NCBI GenBank assembly: GCA_950097015.1
Contig: CATNEN010000007.1
Location: 2,232,001-2,296,000 of the forward strand
Source: Macrostomum hystrix
Taxonomy: Eukaryota > Platyhelminthes > Macrostomidae
Direction: 5' to 3'
Length of the DNA: 64,000 bases
Made by a program: the position numbers and the translations under genes
In this document: positions 9,362 to 21,201 of the stretch, in pieces
How the letters are laid out: each line of letters begins with the position of its first letter
Position numbering within the stretch: position 1 is the stretch's first letter
The notes under the pieces: generated by a model
Database searches by the model: none
The model's input: the letters and a program-made list of their open reading frames with translations, nothing else
Told to the model about the DNA's origin: nothing

Positions 9362-9667
9362 AATGTAGGATTAATATATCGCCGCTGAGTGCTGAGACCG
9401 TTAAAGTTCAAAGCGGCGATATATTAGTTGCATTGTAATATGCAAGCTGGGCCATAGACACTTTAACGTTAGTAAACTTGTTAACGTTGCATGCTTCATC
9501 TGTTCCACTTTTGAAATAAACTGTTTTTGTGCTTGTAGCGTTAGACGCACGCTAAATGCGTTACACGCATGATGAAAACGCTTAGCGCGGTTGAGTTTCT
9601 ACCATAGACTACTTGCGTTACACGCACGCTGTCTAACGTTTAATGCACCGCATTGCGTGTTACAATG
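9362..9667. other. Copy-1-specific block with hairpin
   Basis: Absent from the second segment. It holds a perfect 15-bp stem, TAATATATCGCCGCT (9372-9386) with its reverse complement (9412-9426) and a 25-nt loop. It also has several GCGTTACACGCA-type motifs. It is either an inserted small element or a sequence deleted from copy 2; the direction is unknown. Confidence 0.6.
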
Positions 9668-9689
9668 GTCAAAAAACATGTTTTTCGAA

Positions 9690-9865
9690 TATTTAATCCC
9701 ATTAGCAATAAAGTTAAGCTTAATAATAATACGTGTAAAATTGTCCCCATATTTGGCATCTTTTGGTGAAGAAATGGTGAAAATCGGTTGAGCCGCTCGG
9801 GAGAAAATCAATTACAAGCAACCAACCAAGCAAGCAAGCAAGCATTTCATTTTTAGTATAGTGGA
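9690..9865 (+). mobile_element. LINE 3'-end-like sequence, copy 1
   Basis: The stretch ...AAAATCGGTTGAGCCGCTCG... followed by CAAGCAAGC repeats and TTTTTAGTATAG resembles 3' termini of RTE-like LINEs in invertebrates. No coding part is present. The same sequence occurs at about 11975-12155. The assignment rests on motif recall only. Confidence 0.35.
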
Positions 9866-10284
9866 GGACAACTGCAAGTCATTTTTTAGATAGCTAGGCC
9901 TATACAAAGTTCAACATACCGGCATACACTAGGCCTATAAATTACACATTTGAAACATTTAAGCAGTCTATACTTCATCCTATTATAGCATAGCTATCGC
10001 TATGCTAGGCTTGTTAATTCTTTGTTAAAATGTTTAAAATTATAAAAATAAGCTCTTGGCTTTTTGTAGCTATTTTTATCTTATATTAGTATATTATATT
10101 TAAGCTTCTATATATTATATATTCTTTTTTACTGCTTACATTACACTAATACTAAACTTAAGTCATACTAGTAAGATTGGTGGGGCATGTAGACACTAGA
10201 ACTAGAATATTCTGTTCTAGAAGTATGATTTTTGCAATGCAGCTAAGGGTAGCTAAAGCATTTCCAAAACATTTCAAGCCATGA

Positions 10285-11543
10285 ATCCCTTGATTCAGAC
10301 TAGCCATGATTCAGACTCCGGTTGACTATGATTCAGACTCCGGTTGACTATGATTCAAACTCTGGTTTAGCCATGATTCTAACGCTGGTTTAGCCATGAT
10401 TCAAACTCTGGTTTAGCCATGATTTAAGCTCTGGTTTAGCCATGATTCAAGCTCTGGTTTAGCCATGATTCAAACTCTGGTTTAGCCATGATTCAAACTC
10501 TGGTTTAGCAATGATTCAAACTCTGGTTTAGCCATGATTCAGACTCTGGTTTAACCATGATTCAAACTCTGGTTAGCGATGATTCAAACTCTGGTTTGCC
10601 ATGATTTAAGCTCTGGTTTAGCCATGATTCAAACTCTGGTTTAGCCATGATTCAAACTCTGGTTTAGCCATGATTCAAACTCTGGTTTAGCCATGATTCA
10701 AACTCTGGTTTAGCCACGATTCAGACTCAGGTTTAGCCATGATTCAAACTCTGGTTTAGCCATGATTTAAACTCTGGTTTAGCTATGATTCGGACTCTGG
10801 TTTAGCCATGATTCAAACTCTGGTTTAGCCATGATTCAGACTCTGGTTTAGCCATGATTCAAACTCAGGTTTAGCCATGATTCAGACACTGGTTTAGCCA
10901 TGATTCAAACTCTGGTTTAGCCATGATTCAAACTCTGGTTTAGCCATGATTCAAACTCTGGTTTAGCCATGATTCAAACTCTGGTTTAGCCATGATTCAA
11001 ACTCTGGTTTAGCCATGATTCAAACTCTGGTTTAGCCACGATTCAGACTCTGGTTTAGCCATGATTCAAACTCAGGTTTAGCCATGATTCAGACGCTGGT
11101 TTAGCCATGATTCAAACTCTGGTTTAGCCTTGATTGAAACTCTGGTTTAGCCATGATTCAAACTCTGGTTTAGCCACGATTCAGACCCTGGTTTAGCCAT
11201 GATTCAAACTCTGGTTTAGCCATGATTCAAACTCTGGTTTAGCCATGATTTAAACTCTGGTTTAGCCATGATTCGGACTCTGGTTTAGCCATGATTCAAA
11301 CTCTGGTTTAGCCATGATTCAGACTCTGGTTTAGCCATGATTGAAACTCAGGTTTAGCCATGATTCAGACGCTGGTTTAGCCATGATTCAAACTCTGGTT
11401 TAGCCATGATTCAAACTCTGGTTTAGCCATGATTCAGACTCTGGTTTAGCTATGATTCAAACTCTGGTTTAGCCATGATTCAAACTCTGGTTTAGCCATG
11501 ATGAAAACTCTGGTTTAGCCACGATTCAAACTCTGGTTTAGCC
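10285..11543. repeat. 23-bp minisatellite, second array
   Basis: About 55 copies of the GATTCAAACTCTGGTTTAGCCAT family. It is more homogeneous than the first array, with fewer GACTCTAG variants. Confidence 0.95.
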
Positions 11544-12575
11544 GGTGTGCTATGATTTATGATATTTTATTTATGAAATGAAAAAAATAAATTAAAAAAA
11601 TCTTCAATGACTACTGGCTGAAAATTAGTCTAAATGATTTGACGCAGTGCAGAATCGAACCCTAGCCTAGCCTAACCTATTCCTAGTGCCTACACATCGG
11701 CTATTCCGACTGTTGGTTAGTGGGTGCAGAAATCAGCCTTATAAAATGAATTCTCAAAGTTCTGGCTTTGTACAATGAAGTAAGAAAATAGAGTACACTC
11801 AGTCTCGCGGTTGGTTGTGTACATTTATTTCAAATTTGTCTCCAGAGTGCAGGCTTCTAACTCAGTCAGCGAGGGGGTGTTGCGCAATTTGACGATTCAA
11901 TTCCAATTCAGCGGCAGTGAGTAAAATTCTCAATAGGCCAAGATGGTTTGACCTTTAAAAAAATCATGTTTTTTTCGAATATTTAATCCCCTTAGCAATA
12001 AAGTTCAGCTTAATAATAATACGTGTAAAATTGTCCCCATATTTAGCATCTTTTGGTGAAGAAATGGTGAAAATCGGTTGAGCCGCTCGGGAGAAAATCA
12101 ATTACAAGCAACCAACCAAGCAAGCAAGCAAGCATTTCATTTTTAGTATAGTGGAGGACAACTGCAAGTCATTTTTTAGATAGCTAGGCCTATACAAAGT
12201 TCAACATACCGGCATACACTAGGCCTATAAATTACACATTTGAAACATTTAAGCAGTCTATACTTCATCCTATTATAGCATAGCTATCGCTATGCTAGGC
12301 TTGTTAATTCTTTGTTAAAATGTTTAAAATTATAAAAATAAGCTCTTGGCTTTTTGTAGCTATTTTTATCTTATATTAGTATATTATATTTAAGCTTCTA
12401 TATATTATATATTCTTTTTTACTGCTTACATTACACTAATACTAAACTTAAGTCATACTAGTAAGATTGGTGGGGCATGTAGACACTAGAACTAGAATAT
12501 TCTGTTCTAGAAGTATGATTTTTGCAATGCAGCTAAGGGTAGCTAAAGCATTTCTAAAACATTTCAAGCATACTT
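11544..12575. repeat. Duplicated inter-array segment, copy 2
   Basis: Second copy of 8938-10280, starting GGTGTGCTATGATTTATGAT and ending AAAACATTTCAAGC, then diverging. It lacks the 300-bp hairpin block. The last 600 bp match copy 1 almost base for base, so the duplication or a gene-conversion event is recent. Frames such as 12467-12856 are chance. Confidence 0.85.
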
Positions 12576-14491
12576 ACAATACTTATTGCTTTGTTGGTAG
12601 GGCCTATATGTGTACCATTTATATATTTAGTTGTTTCTATATTATTTATTCAGCATACTCATTTTTACTAAGGCTTTGTGATACTTTCAGTACAATCCAT
12701 GTGTTTATTACTACAAAATATCCTAGGGAAAGGATTGAATTGGGGCTTGCACTCTGTATCAATTCTTGCTCTCTAGGCTGCAAATACATTTGGCAACATC
12801 TCAATTGCTATAGTCAACCCTGGTCTCCAGAATCTGTCATCTGCATTGTCCACTGATCAGGTCACAGGTTGTGGCTGTACATTTTACTTAATTGCAGGGG
12901 GACCTAGGGCACTTGATGCACAAGTGCAGGAATGGCATGCCCCCAGGCCAGCAAACTAGGTGGGAGTTGCCCATTGCGCCATCTGGACCCCTGGACTCAG
13001 GTAGGCCTACCTCATACACAGCAGCAAGCCAAGTGGGGAAAGGGGTAGCAGTCAGAGTACCTCTCACCCTAGGCCCACACATGCACAGAGCAGACTGTAA
13101 CGATGTCACTATTTTTTTTGTTAACTTCATCTTTCTTAGAAATCTGGCGTGAACTTAAATATAATTTGAAAGGATGGTTTGTGGTGTAAGAGCGAGCGTC
13201 GGAGCGGAATATAACTACAGTCTAAGGAGTACAGACATTTAAAACAATTAAGACATTTTAATTAGCTGGAGACTAACCACATTGGAGTCGAGAACGAGTA
13301 ACTGGGACCCTGGCGCTGCCGCTGACAAGCCATGGTTGACTTTAAGAAATCGTTATTGGTCTTGCATAATTTCTTCTGACTTCTGGGAAAACTCATCTGC
13401 ACACGGACTCTAGTTCGTCACAAGACCAAACCAGGGGAGGACTTGGATGCCTGAAGGGTAGGGATAATAGTAGACCTATTATAGTGGGTATATATAATAT
13501 ATATAATAATAGTATATTAGTATAGTATATTATTATTATAATAGTATAATTATAATATACATAATAGTATCTATTATACCTAGATAATAGTAGGGATAAT
13601 AGTGCACACCTGCCCTACCCCTATACAATGCATCACACCCAGCCCAATGCACAAATGCAAACACAAACAAGCAGGCATGCAGAAAGCAGGGGTTAAGCTA
13701 TTTCAAATTAGCTTTGGTTGCACAGAATAACGTGCATCTCTTCAAGTCACCACTTTGCAAACCTCCAACCAAGCCCCAAAATAATTGTGACTTGGAAAAA
13801 AGAATGAACCAGCAACCATTGGAAAGTGAGGCACCAACACTAGCTGCTGACCCACTCACCCTCTTGTGGCCGCACACCTCTGAAGTCAAATATTGGCAAT
13901 GTATCAGCTCATTTGCCTTTTGTCTAGCTGCTGTTGAGCCAATCTGCATGTGCCCCAAATTGATCTGGGAACACAATCATCATGAAGATAGTAGAACCAA
14001 GCACTGGGTTGTGTAAAGGGTAACGGAAATTGTCTTTGACTTTGAGAAACAAAATGGGCAGATCTGATTGATGCAGTTTTTGTGTGATAATGGCATTCTA
14101 AAATCACATGGGGAAGTCTCAACCAAATAAAATCAAACTAGTGGCAAAGTTAGAAAGAAACTAAAAAACAAACAGTTTGAAATGTTGCAACTCAAAAAAT
14201 GTCAAAACTGATAGTTGACTGAAAACTTGTAAGTTCTGACTTATCAAGACTTAAGAGTTGGATTCAAAGCATGCATGCATGTCTATATAAGAAAGAGCAC
14301 TTAATACTAAATGAAAAAACTTGTTAGATAGTCTTTGTTATTGCCATTGTTAGGCTGTATAGTTAATAGTATGCTGTCTTTGTCATACTAATAAGTTAAT
14401 TTCTTTTAGTTTAATTGCTTTCATGTTCTCTAACATTTTAAAATTATTCAAAGTCCTTTTTCCATTCAACTTTGCAGCTTATAGGCAAAAA
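12576..14491. other. Spacer upstream of the M6PR-like gene, no gene seen
   Basis: Mostly AT-rich. An extreme TATAATA-rich low-complexity stretch lies at about 13480-13590, and a GCATGCATGCATG run near 14270. Short open frames on both strands (for example 12888-13130, 13698-14016) have no recognisable domain. The promoter of the downstream gene should lie at the right end but no motif is clear. Confidence 0.5.
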
Positions 14492-16374
14492 ATGCTGAAT
14501 CTCACTTTTTTAGTTTTGATTTTGAGCACCTTAGCTACTCAGGCAGTTGCCATGTCATGCGAGGAATATTTCAAGAGTCTGGATAATGGAGTGCTTAGTG
14601 ATTTTGTTGGTTTAAGGTAAGTTAAACCATATATTTAAAAACTATTGAGTTTCTGTTATATAAAACACTTAGTGGTATCCTATGTAAGTTTTGCTCGTGT
14701 AAAACAAACAATGCTAAGGTACAGTAATGAGTTATTACTCGTGGTAGGTATTCTGTTTCTCAGTAATTTTATATTTGTCTCGCCCTCGATATTGTACCTC
14801 AGTGGTTAAGCAGTTCCCCTTTGCTTCAGTTTACCATTTCCCTCTTTCCCTCCCATCCTACCAGAGTTAAGGACTCCACTGGTAAATACGCATTTGGCCT
14901 ATGCACCGATGCTGACTCAAAGCAGTCGCCTGGAGCTGGCGTCATTCAGCTTGGCCAATCAAGCGGACCGATTGCCATCGGTCGTTGGGGCCAGTTCTAC
15001 GCCAACTCTGGCCGCGGCTGGGTTGAGCTGGTCTATAATGGCGGATCCGGCAGTCCTGAGGATATGGCCGACAAACACTGCATAGCCAGCACAACCGGCT
15101 GGTCCGCTCACACCATGCTGGTGTGCGACTCTACTGATCGCAGCGGCAGCTTCCGCTATGTTGGCCGGGTTGCCGGTTTGGGCAATGGAACAGGCTGCTA
15201 CTCGCTATTTGAACTTTTGCACAGGTTAGTTATTGCTTTTAGGCTTGCATCGCCCCTGTCTCATTGAGTCCTTGCATCAGCCCTTAACCCCTGTCTCATT
15301 GAGTCCTTGCATCAGCCCTTAACCCCTGTCTCATTGAGTCCTTGCATCAGCCCTTAACCCCTGTCTCATTGAGTCCTTGCATCAGCCCTTAACCCCTGTC
15401 TCATTGAGTCCTTGCATCAGCCCTTAACCCCTGTCTCATTGAGTCCTTGCATCAGCCCTTAACCCCTGTCTCATTGAGTCTGCATCAGCCCTTAACCCCT
15501 GTCTCATTGAGTCTGCATCAGCCCTTAACCCCTGTCTCATTGAGTCCTTGCATCAGCCCTTAACCCCTGTCTCATTGAGTCTGCATCAGCCCTTAACCCC
15601 TGTCTCATTGAGTCTGCATCAGCCCTTAACCCCTGTCTCATTGAGTCTGCATCAGCCCTTAACCCCTGTCTCATTGAGTCCTTGCATCAGCCCTTAACCC
15701 CTGTCTCATTGAGTCTGCATCAGCCCTTAACCCCTGTCTCATTGAGTCTGCATCAGCCCTTAACCCCTGTCTCATTGAGTCTGCATCAGCCCTTACCCCC
15801 TGTCTCGGGGCAGGGCAGATTCAGTGCAGATGTACACCCCTGTGTCAGCTTATGTCTGTGTACAGTATCCGTTTGCGTGTGTGCTCAAGAGTTAGCGGAA
15901 TGAGCAGAATAGCTTCCTCTCTGGCTGCTGGACTAGTGTCTCATTGAGTCTTTGTATCAGCCCTTAACCATCTATCTCACGGGGCATCTTTATGGGCCAT
16001 TAGTCATGTACACCGGTTCCAACCAGAATCAGACAGTGACCTTCGCCGCTGTTGCCAGGCGGTTGTGCTCCTTGGATAGCTCCCAAGGCGGCCTGCCGGC
16101 ATCGGCCATTGTCCTGATTGTGCTGCTGAGCCTATTTTGTGCCTACTTGCTGTTGGGCGCCGCCGTGCAGCGCTTTGTTTACAATCGCCGCGGCCTTGAG
16201 GCCATGCCGAACTACACGATGTGGCGAAAGCTTGGCGACGCTATGGCGGACGGCTGCGATTTTGTGTGCCGAAGCGGCGGCAGAGGCGGTGGCAGCGGCG
16301 GCGACACTAATGGCCGATATCAACAGGTGGGGGGCCAGACTGAAGAGGACGATGAGCACCTCATCGCTGGCTGA
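14492..16374 (+). CDS. M6PR: Cation-dependent mannose-6-phosphate receptor homologue
   Basis: Type I membrane receptor that sorts mannose-6-phosphate-tagged lysosomal enzymes from Golgi to endosomes. Exons: 14492-14616 (hydrophobic signal peptide LNLTFLVLILSTLATQAVA), 14865-15224 (lumenal lectin domain) and a last exon ending 16374. Seen: GAGVIQLGQ, matching the ligand-Gln strand of the family, and GCYSLFEL, matching the Glu region. A TM helix (SAIVLIVLLSLFCAYLLLGA) is followed by the cytosolic ADGCDFVCRS signature and an acidic EEDDEHLIAG end resembling the family's acidic-dileucine sorting signal. About 300 residues against 277 in mammals; a Gly-rich insert lies in the tail. Exon 2 ends in phase 2 at its good donor, but every acceptor near exon 3 (for example TATCAG before 15961) is phase 0 or 1. 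Either a weaker donor at 15229 or a missed microexon is used. Confidence 0.82.
15248..15810. repeat. 35/33-bp minisatellite in the M6PR-like intron 2
   Basis: About 16 copies of CTGTCTCATTGAGTCCTTGC followed by ATCAGCCCTTAACCC; a 33-bp variant lacks CT. The last, degenerate unit (15938-15975) overlaps the presumed splice acceptor of exon 3, and each unit carries a TTGCATCAG or CTGCATCAG acceptor-like site. Confidence 0.95.
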
Positions 16375-16631
16375 GGCTGGGAGCACTCTGCAGCTCGTAT
16401 TTCATTGTCGTTTGGGGTACTGCACCCTGTTTTGATTCTTTCCTAATGTTCGCATTCAAAGAAAGTTTCACTATATCCTAATTTATTCTGAGCCTCTAGT
16501 TTTATGAAGGGCAGGTTGTTTGTTAACTAACTTTATCCCATATTCAGATACTTTTACTTCCACAGCGTTTTTGTGATTCATTTTTTTAATAATTACTGGC
16601 TCGTTCGTTTTTCCTTGGTAAGGTTCACGAA

Positions 16632-16637
16632 AATAAA
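16632..16637 (+). terminator. Candidate polyadenylation signal of the M6PR-like gene
   Basis: AATAAA 258 bp downstream of the stop codon. It is the first canonical signal on this strand after the gene. Confidence 0.4.
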
Positions 16638-16717
16638 TATTTAAGGCAATCATTTCCCACATATTGCGATTTCTAGGTAAAATACGCACGTATATTTTTT
16701 CACAAGTTATGATTCTG

Positions 16718-17355
16718 TAAGCTAATGTCCTACGGGGCTAGATTCTGTGGGTTAATGTCCTACGGGGCTGGATTCTGTAAGCTAATGTCCTACGGTGCTG
16801 GATTCTGTAAGCTAATGTCCTACGGTGCTGGATTCTGTAAGCTAATGTCCTACGGGGCTGGATTCTGTGGGTTAATGTCCTACGGGGCTGGATTCTGTGG
16901 GTTAATGTCCTACGGGGCTGGATTCTGTGGGTTAATGTCCTACGGGGTGGGATTCTGTGGGTTAATGTCCTACGGGGTGGGATTCTGTGATTTAATGTCC
17001 TACGGTGGTGGGATTCTGTGGGTTAATGTCCTACGGGGTGGGATTCTGTGGTTTAATGTCCTACGGGGTGGGATTCTGTGATTTAATGTCCTACGGTGGT
17101 GGGATTCTGTGGGTAATTGTCCTGCGGGGTGGGATTCTGTGGGTAATTGTCCTGCGGGGTGGGATTCTGTGGGTAATTGTCCTGCGGGGTGGCATTCTGT
17201 GGGTAATTGTCCTGCGGGGTGGGATTCTGTGGGTAATTGTCCTACGGGGGTGGGATTCTGTGGGTAATTGTCCTGCGGGGTGGGATTCTGTGGGTAATTG
17301 TCCTGCGGGGTGGGATTCTGTGGGTAATTGTCCTGCGGGGTGGGATTCTGTGCAG
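16718..17355. repeat. 30-bp minisatellite
   Basis: About 21 copies of GATTCTGTGGGTTAATGTCC plus TACGGGGCTG. Two sub-blocks: TTAATGTCCTACGG in the first half, GTAATTGTCCTGCGG in the second. The long open frames on the plus strand are by-products of the period of 30. Confidence 0.95.
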
Positions 17356-18085
17356 TTATCGTACGGATTTGAATTAGGTGGGCCTTATGTCCTATTGGCT
17401 GAGAGTTCTATGGAAGTCATTTCCTGTTGGAGGAGTCTGTATGTTTTATTACATGCTGGAAGGATTTTTTTCGCCTATCCAATGTGTTAATCTATGTAAG
17501 AATCGTTTTACAAAATTCAAAGCCCATTTAGTTTAAACATTTCGGCTCCTTTGGTTCTTTGCTTAACTGGACAAGGCGGTCTATTCCTGTCTTGCTATTT
17601 GTTTTTCGCAAGTAACAAAATGTATGTTTCGCGGCCCGGTGTCGCCAAGTGTGTAACTCCATGCACAAAATGTTGTTGTTGTTAATGATGCCTCCGCGTG
17701 CTTCTCAGTTTCTTATTGTGCTAGACTTTTTCAAACCGCCGTTTAGTAATTTTGTGTCTGTCTTAATTTATTCTGGCATTCTTGGCTTGTAAAACTTCAT
17801 CGCTTTGGTTACATTTTAGATTTGCTCATTTCTAGGCACATATTGCACCGCTGAACAGAGTGCTGCTGCCACTGGTAGCGTGTGTGCATTCTGAGAACTC
17901 GTACATTCTCATATCACCGAGAGACATTTTTCTATTAGTAAATAAATGCTTTTGTTCATAAACGTCTTCTACTTTACAAAGTTGGACAAAGATGCCAAAG
18001 ATATTCATGAATTCCGCTATCTAACTACATTCACTAGTTTGGTCGCTCTTTCTGGTTCTCATTTGCAGAGGCCACTCTCTGCAAA
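17356..18085. other. Spacer, no gene seen
   Basis: About 730 bp between two minisatellites with no recognisable coding, RNA or transposon signal. Confidence 0.5.
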
Positions 18086-20590
18086 TGACCCAAGCATAAG
18101 TTTAAAGGGTCACTCTCCCCAAGCATAAGTTTATAGGGTCACTCTCCCCGATCCTCATTTGGAAGTGTCACTTTCCTCGATCCTTACTTGGAAGGGTCAC
18201 TCTCCTTGATCCTTGCTTGGAAGGGTCACTCTCCTCGATCCTTACTTGGAAGGGTCACTTTCCTCGATGCTTACTTGGAAGGGTCACTTTCCCCGATCCT
18301 TACTTGGAAGGGTCACTCTCCTCGATGCTTACTTGGAAGGGTCACTCTCCTTGATCCTTGCTTGGAAGGGTCACTCTCCTAGATCCTTACTTGGAAGGGT
18401 CACTTTCCTCGATGCTTACTTGGAAGGGTCACTCTCCTCGATCCTTACTTGGAAGGGTCACTCTCCTTGATCCTTACTTGGAAGGGTCACTTTCCTCGAT
18501 GCTTACTTGGAAGGGTCACTCTCCTTGATCCTTGCTTGGAAGGGTCACTCTCCTCGATGCTTACTTGGAAGGGTCACTCTCCTTGATGCTTATTAAGAAG
18601 GGTCACTCTCCCCGATCCTTACTTGGAAGGGTCACTCTCCTTGATGCTTATTAAGAAGGGTCACTCTCCCCGATCCTTACTTGGAAGGGTCACTCTCCTT
18701 GATGCTTATTAAGAAGGGTCACTCTCCCCGATCCTTACTTGGAAGGGTCACTCTCCTTGATGCTTATTAAGAAGGGTCACTCTCCCCGATCCTTACTTGG
18801 AAGGGTCACTCTCCTTGATCCTTACTTGGAAGGGTCACTTTCCTCGATGCTTACTTGGAAGGGTCACTCTCCTTGATCCTTGCTTGGAAGGGTCACTCTC
18901 CTCGATGCTTACTTGGAAGGGTCACTCTCCTTGATGCTTATTAAGAAGGGTCACTCTCCCCGATCCTTACTTGGAAGGGTCACTCTCCTTGATGCTTATT
19001 AAGAAGGGTCACTCTCCCCGATCCTTACTTGGAAGGGTCACTCTCCTTGATGCTTATTAAGAAGGGTCACTCTCCCCGATCCTTACTTGGAAGGGTCACT
19101 CTCCTTGATGCTTATTAAGAAGGGTCACTCTCCCCGATCCTTACTTGGAAGGGTCACTCTCCTCGATCCTTACTTGGAAGGGTCACTCTCCTTGATCCTT
19201 ACTTGGAAGGGTCACTTTCCTCGATGCTTACTTGGAAGGGTCACTCTCCTTGATCCTTGCTTGGAAGGGTCACTCTCCTCGATGCTTACTTGGAAGGGTC
19301 ACTCTCCTTGATGCTTATTAAGAAGGGTCACTCTCCCCGATCCTTACTTGGAAGGGTCACTCTCCTTGATGCTTACTTGGAAGGGTCACTCTCCTTGATC
19401 CTTGCTTGGAAGGGTCACTCTCCTAGATCCTTACTTGGAAGGGTCACTTTCCTCGATGCTTACTTGGAAGGGTCACTCTCCTCGATCCTTACTTGGAAGG
19501 GTCACTCTCCTTGATCCTTACTTGGAAGGGTCACTTTCCTCGATGCTTACTTGGAAGGGTCACTCTCCTTGATCCTTGCTTGGAAGGGTCACTCTCCTCG
19601 ATGCTTACTTGGAAGGGTCACTCTCCTTGATGCTTATTAAGAAGGGTCACTCTCCCCGATCCTTACTTGGAAGGGTCACTCTCCTTGATGCTTATTAAGA
19701 AGGGTCACTCTCCCCGATCCTTACTTGGAAGGGTCACTCTCCTTGATGCTTATTAAGAAGGGTCACTCTCCCCGATCCTTACTTGGAAGGGTCACTCTCC
19801 TTGATGCTTATTAAGAAGGGTCACTCTCCCCGATCCTTACTTGGAAGGGTCACTCTCCTTGATCCTTACTTGGAAGGGTCACTTTCCTCGATGCTTACTT
19901 GGAAGGGTCACTCTCCTTGATCCTTGCTTGGAAGGGTCACTCTCCTCGATGCTTACTTGGAAGGGTCACTCTCCTTGATGCTTATTAAGAAGGGTCACTC
20001 TCCCCGATCCTTACTTGGAAGGGTCACTCTCCTTGATGCTTATTAAGAAGGGTCACTCTCCCCGATCCTTACTTGGAAGGGTCACTCTCCTTGATGCTTA
20101 TTAAGAAGGGTCACTCTCCCCGATCCTTACTTGGAAGGGTCACTCTCCTTGATGCTTATTAAGAAGGGTCACTCTCCCCGATCCTTACTTGGAAGGGTCA
20201 CTCTCCTCGATCCTTACTTGGAAGGGTCACTCTCCTTGATCCTTACTTGGAAGGGTCACTTTCCTCGATGCTTACTTGGAAGGGTCACTCTCCTTGATCC
20301 TTGCTTGGAAGGGTCACTCTCCTCGATGCTTACTTGGAAGGGTCACTCTCCTTGATGCTTATTAAGAAGGGTCACTCTCCCCGATCCTTACTTGGAAGGG
20401 TCACTCTCCTTGATGCTTATTAAGAAGGGTCACTCTCCCCGATCCTTACTTGGAAGGGTCACTCTCCTTGATGCTTATTAAGAAGGGTCACTCTCCCCGA
20501 TCCTTACTTGGAAGGGTCACTCTCCTTGATGCTTATTAAGAAGGGTCACTCTCCCCGATCCTTACTTGGAAGGGTCACTCTCCTTGATCC
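18086..20590. repeat. 29-bp minisatellite with 1,044-bp higher-order period
   Basis: About 86 copies of a 29-bp unit AAGGGTCACTCTCCTTGATC plus CTTACTTGG. Variants include CTCGATGC, CCCGATCC and GCTTATTAAG. The variant order repeats with a period of 1,044 bp, exactly 36 units: the block at 19087-19311 recurs identically at 20131-20355, and part of 18213-18470 recurs at 19257-19514. Confidence 0.95.
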
Positions 20591-21183
20591 TTTTTAAAAA
20601 AAACATTTCAGGTGTAGCTACACAAGCATAATATTGGTTCACATGATTGTACTATTGAACTGTTCATTTGCTGTAGTAATTAGTGAAGAACGGACATGTG
20701 CGTGACAGGAACAGAAGACAAAAATCGTGGAAAATTCTGCTGGCAATAAAAAAAGTTGTTACAATGTTTTGTACACGAATCGTTATATTCTGGGCAACTC
20801 TCGCAATCAAATTTGCATTCTCAGAGCTGGGAGAAAGCTTGAAGTGCTTGGAGGCAGCATTGTACTCAACTCCGCAGGGCTTTTTGCTTCCTGCCTATTT
20901 GGGATGCTGGACAACAAAGAGAATCATTAGCAAACACGGACACGAAGTGGCATTCATTTCTCGCTTAATTCTGTTTGTGATTCGCTCGCTAGAAAAATGT
21001 GCTTACTAGAAAGGACCAGAAGTTGTTCTTTGAACCAGCAAGAAGACTGCAAGTGATAGTTGCAGCCTTGCATAACAGATGTGTGCACTTTTAGGTGCAT
21101 TTTGGAAGCTTTACAGTTGCGACTGTCAGTCGATAGCAATATTGGCGCCTGTCATTTAGATACAGTTGTGCGAGGAAATTAGC
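20591..21183. other. Spacer, no gene seen
   Basis: Between the 29-bp array and the 3' end of the CCP gene. A 108-codon plus-strand frame (20683-21009) has no domain and no start context, and I do not call it. Confidence 0.45.
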
Positions 21184-21201
21184 TTACCTACCTCTCCTTA
21201 C

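Larger units (their letters stand above)
8946..10284. repeat. Duplicated inter-array segment, copy 1
   Basis: Starts TATGATTTATGATATTTTAT and runs to AAAACATTTCAAGC before the next 23-bp array. It is nearly identical to 11544-12575 apart from about 300 bp (9362-9667) missing from the second copy. It contains a tRNA-like promoter stretch, a hairpin block and a LINE-3'-end-like stretch. With the array that follows, it forms a higher-order unit of about 2.6 kb. Confidence 0.85.

Noticed and set aside
7373..11543. CRISPR-like array
   Set aside because: The units are contiguous and slowly diverging, with no unique spacers, no cas genes, and a eukaryotic context.
12467..12856. 129-codon frame
   Set aside because: It begins in a repeated segment, has no recognisable domain, and the corresponding frame is not kept in the sister copy.
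16725..17490. Repetitive SYGAGFCGLM-type proteins
   Set aside because: By-product of the 30-bp minisatellite. There is no start context, conserved domain or splice structure.
18188..20355. Several EGSLS..LTWKGH repeat proteins
   Set aside because: By-product of the 29-bp array; their repetition only served to measure the higher-order period.
20683..21009. 108-codon plus-strand frame
   Set aside because: No domain, weak start, AT-rich composition; it lies where the opposite-strand CCP gene ends.
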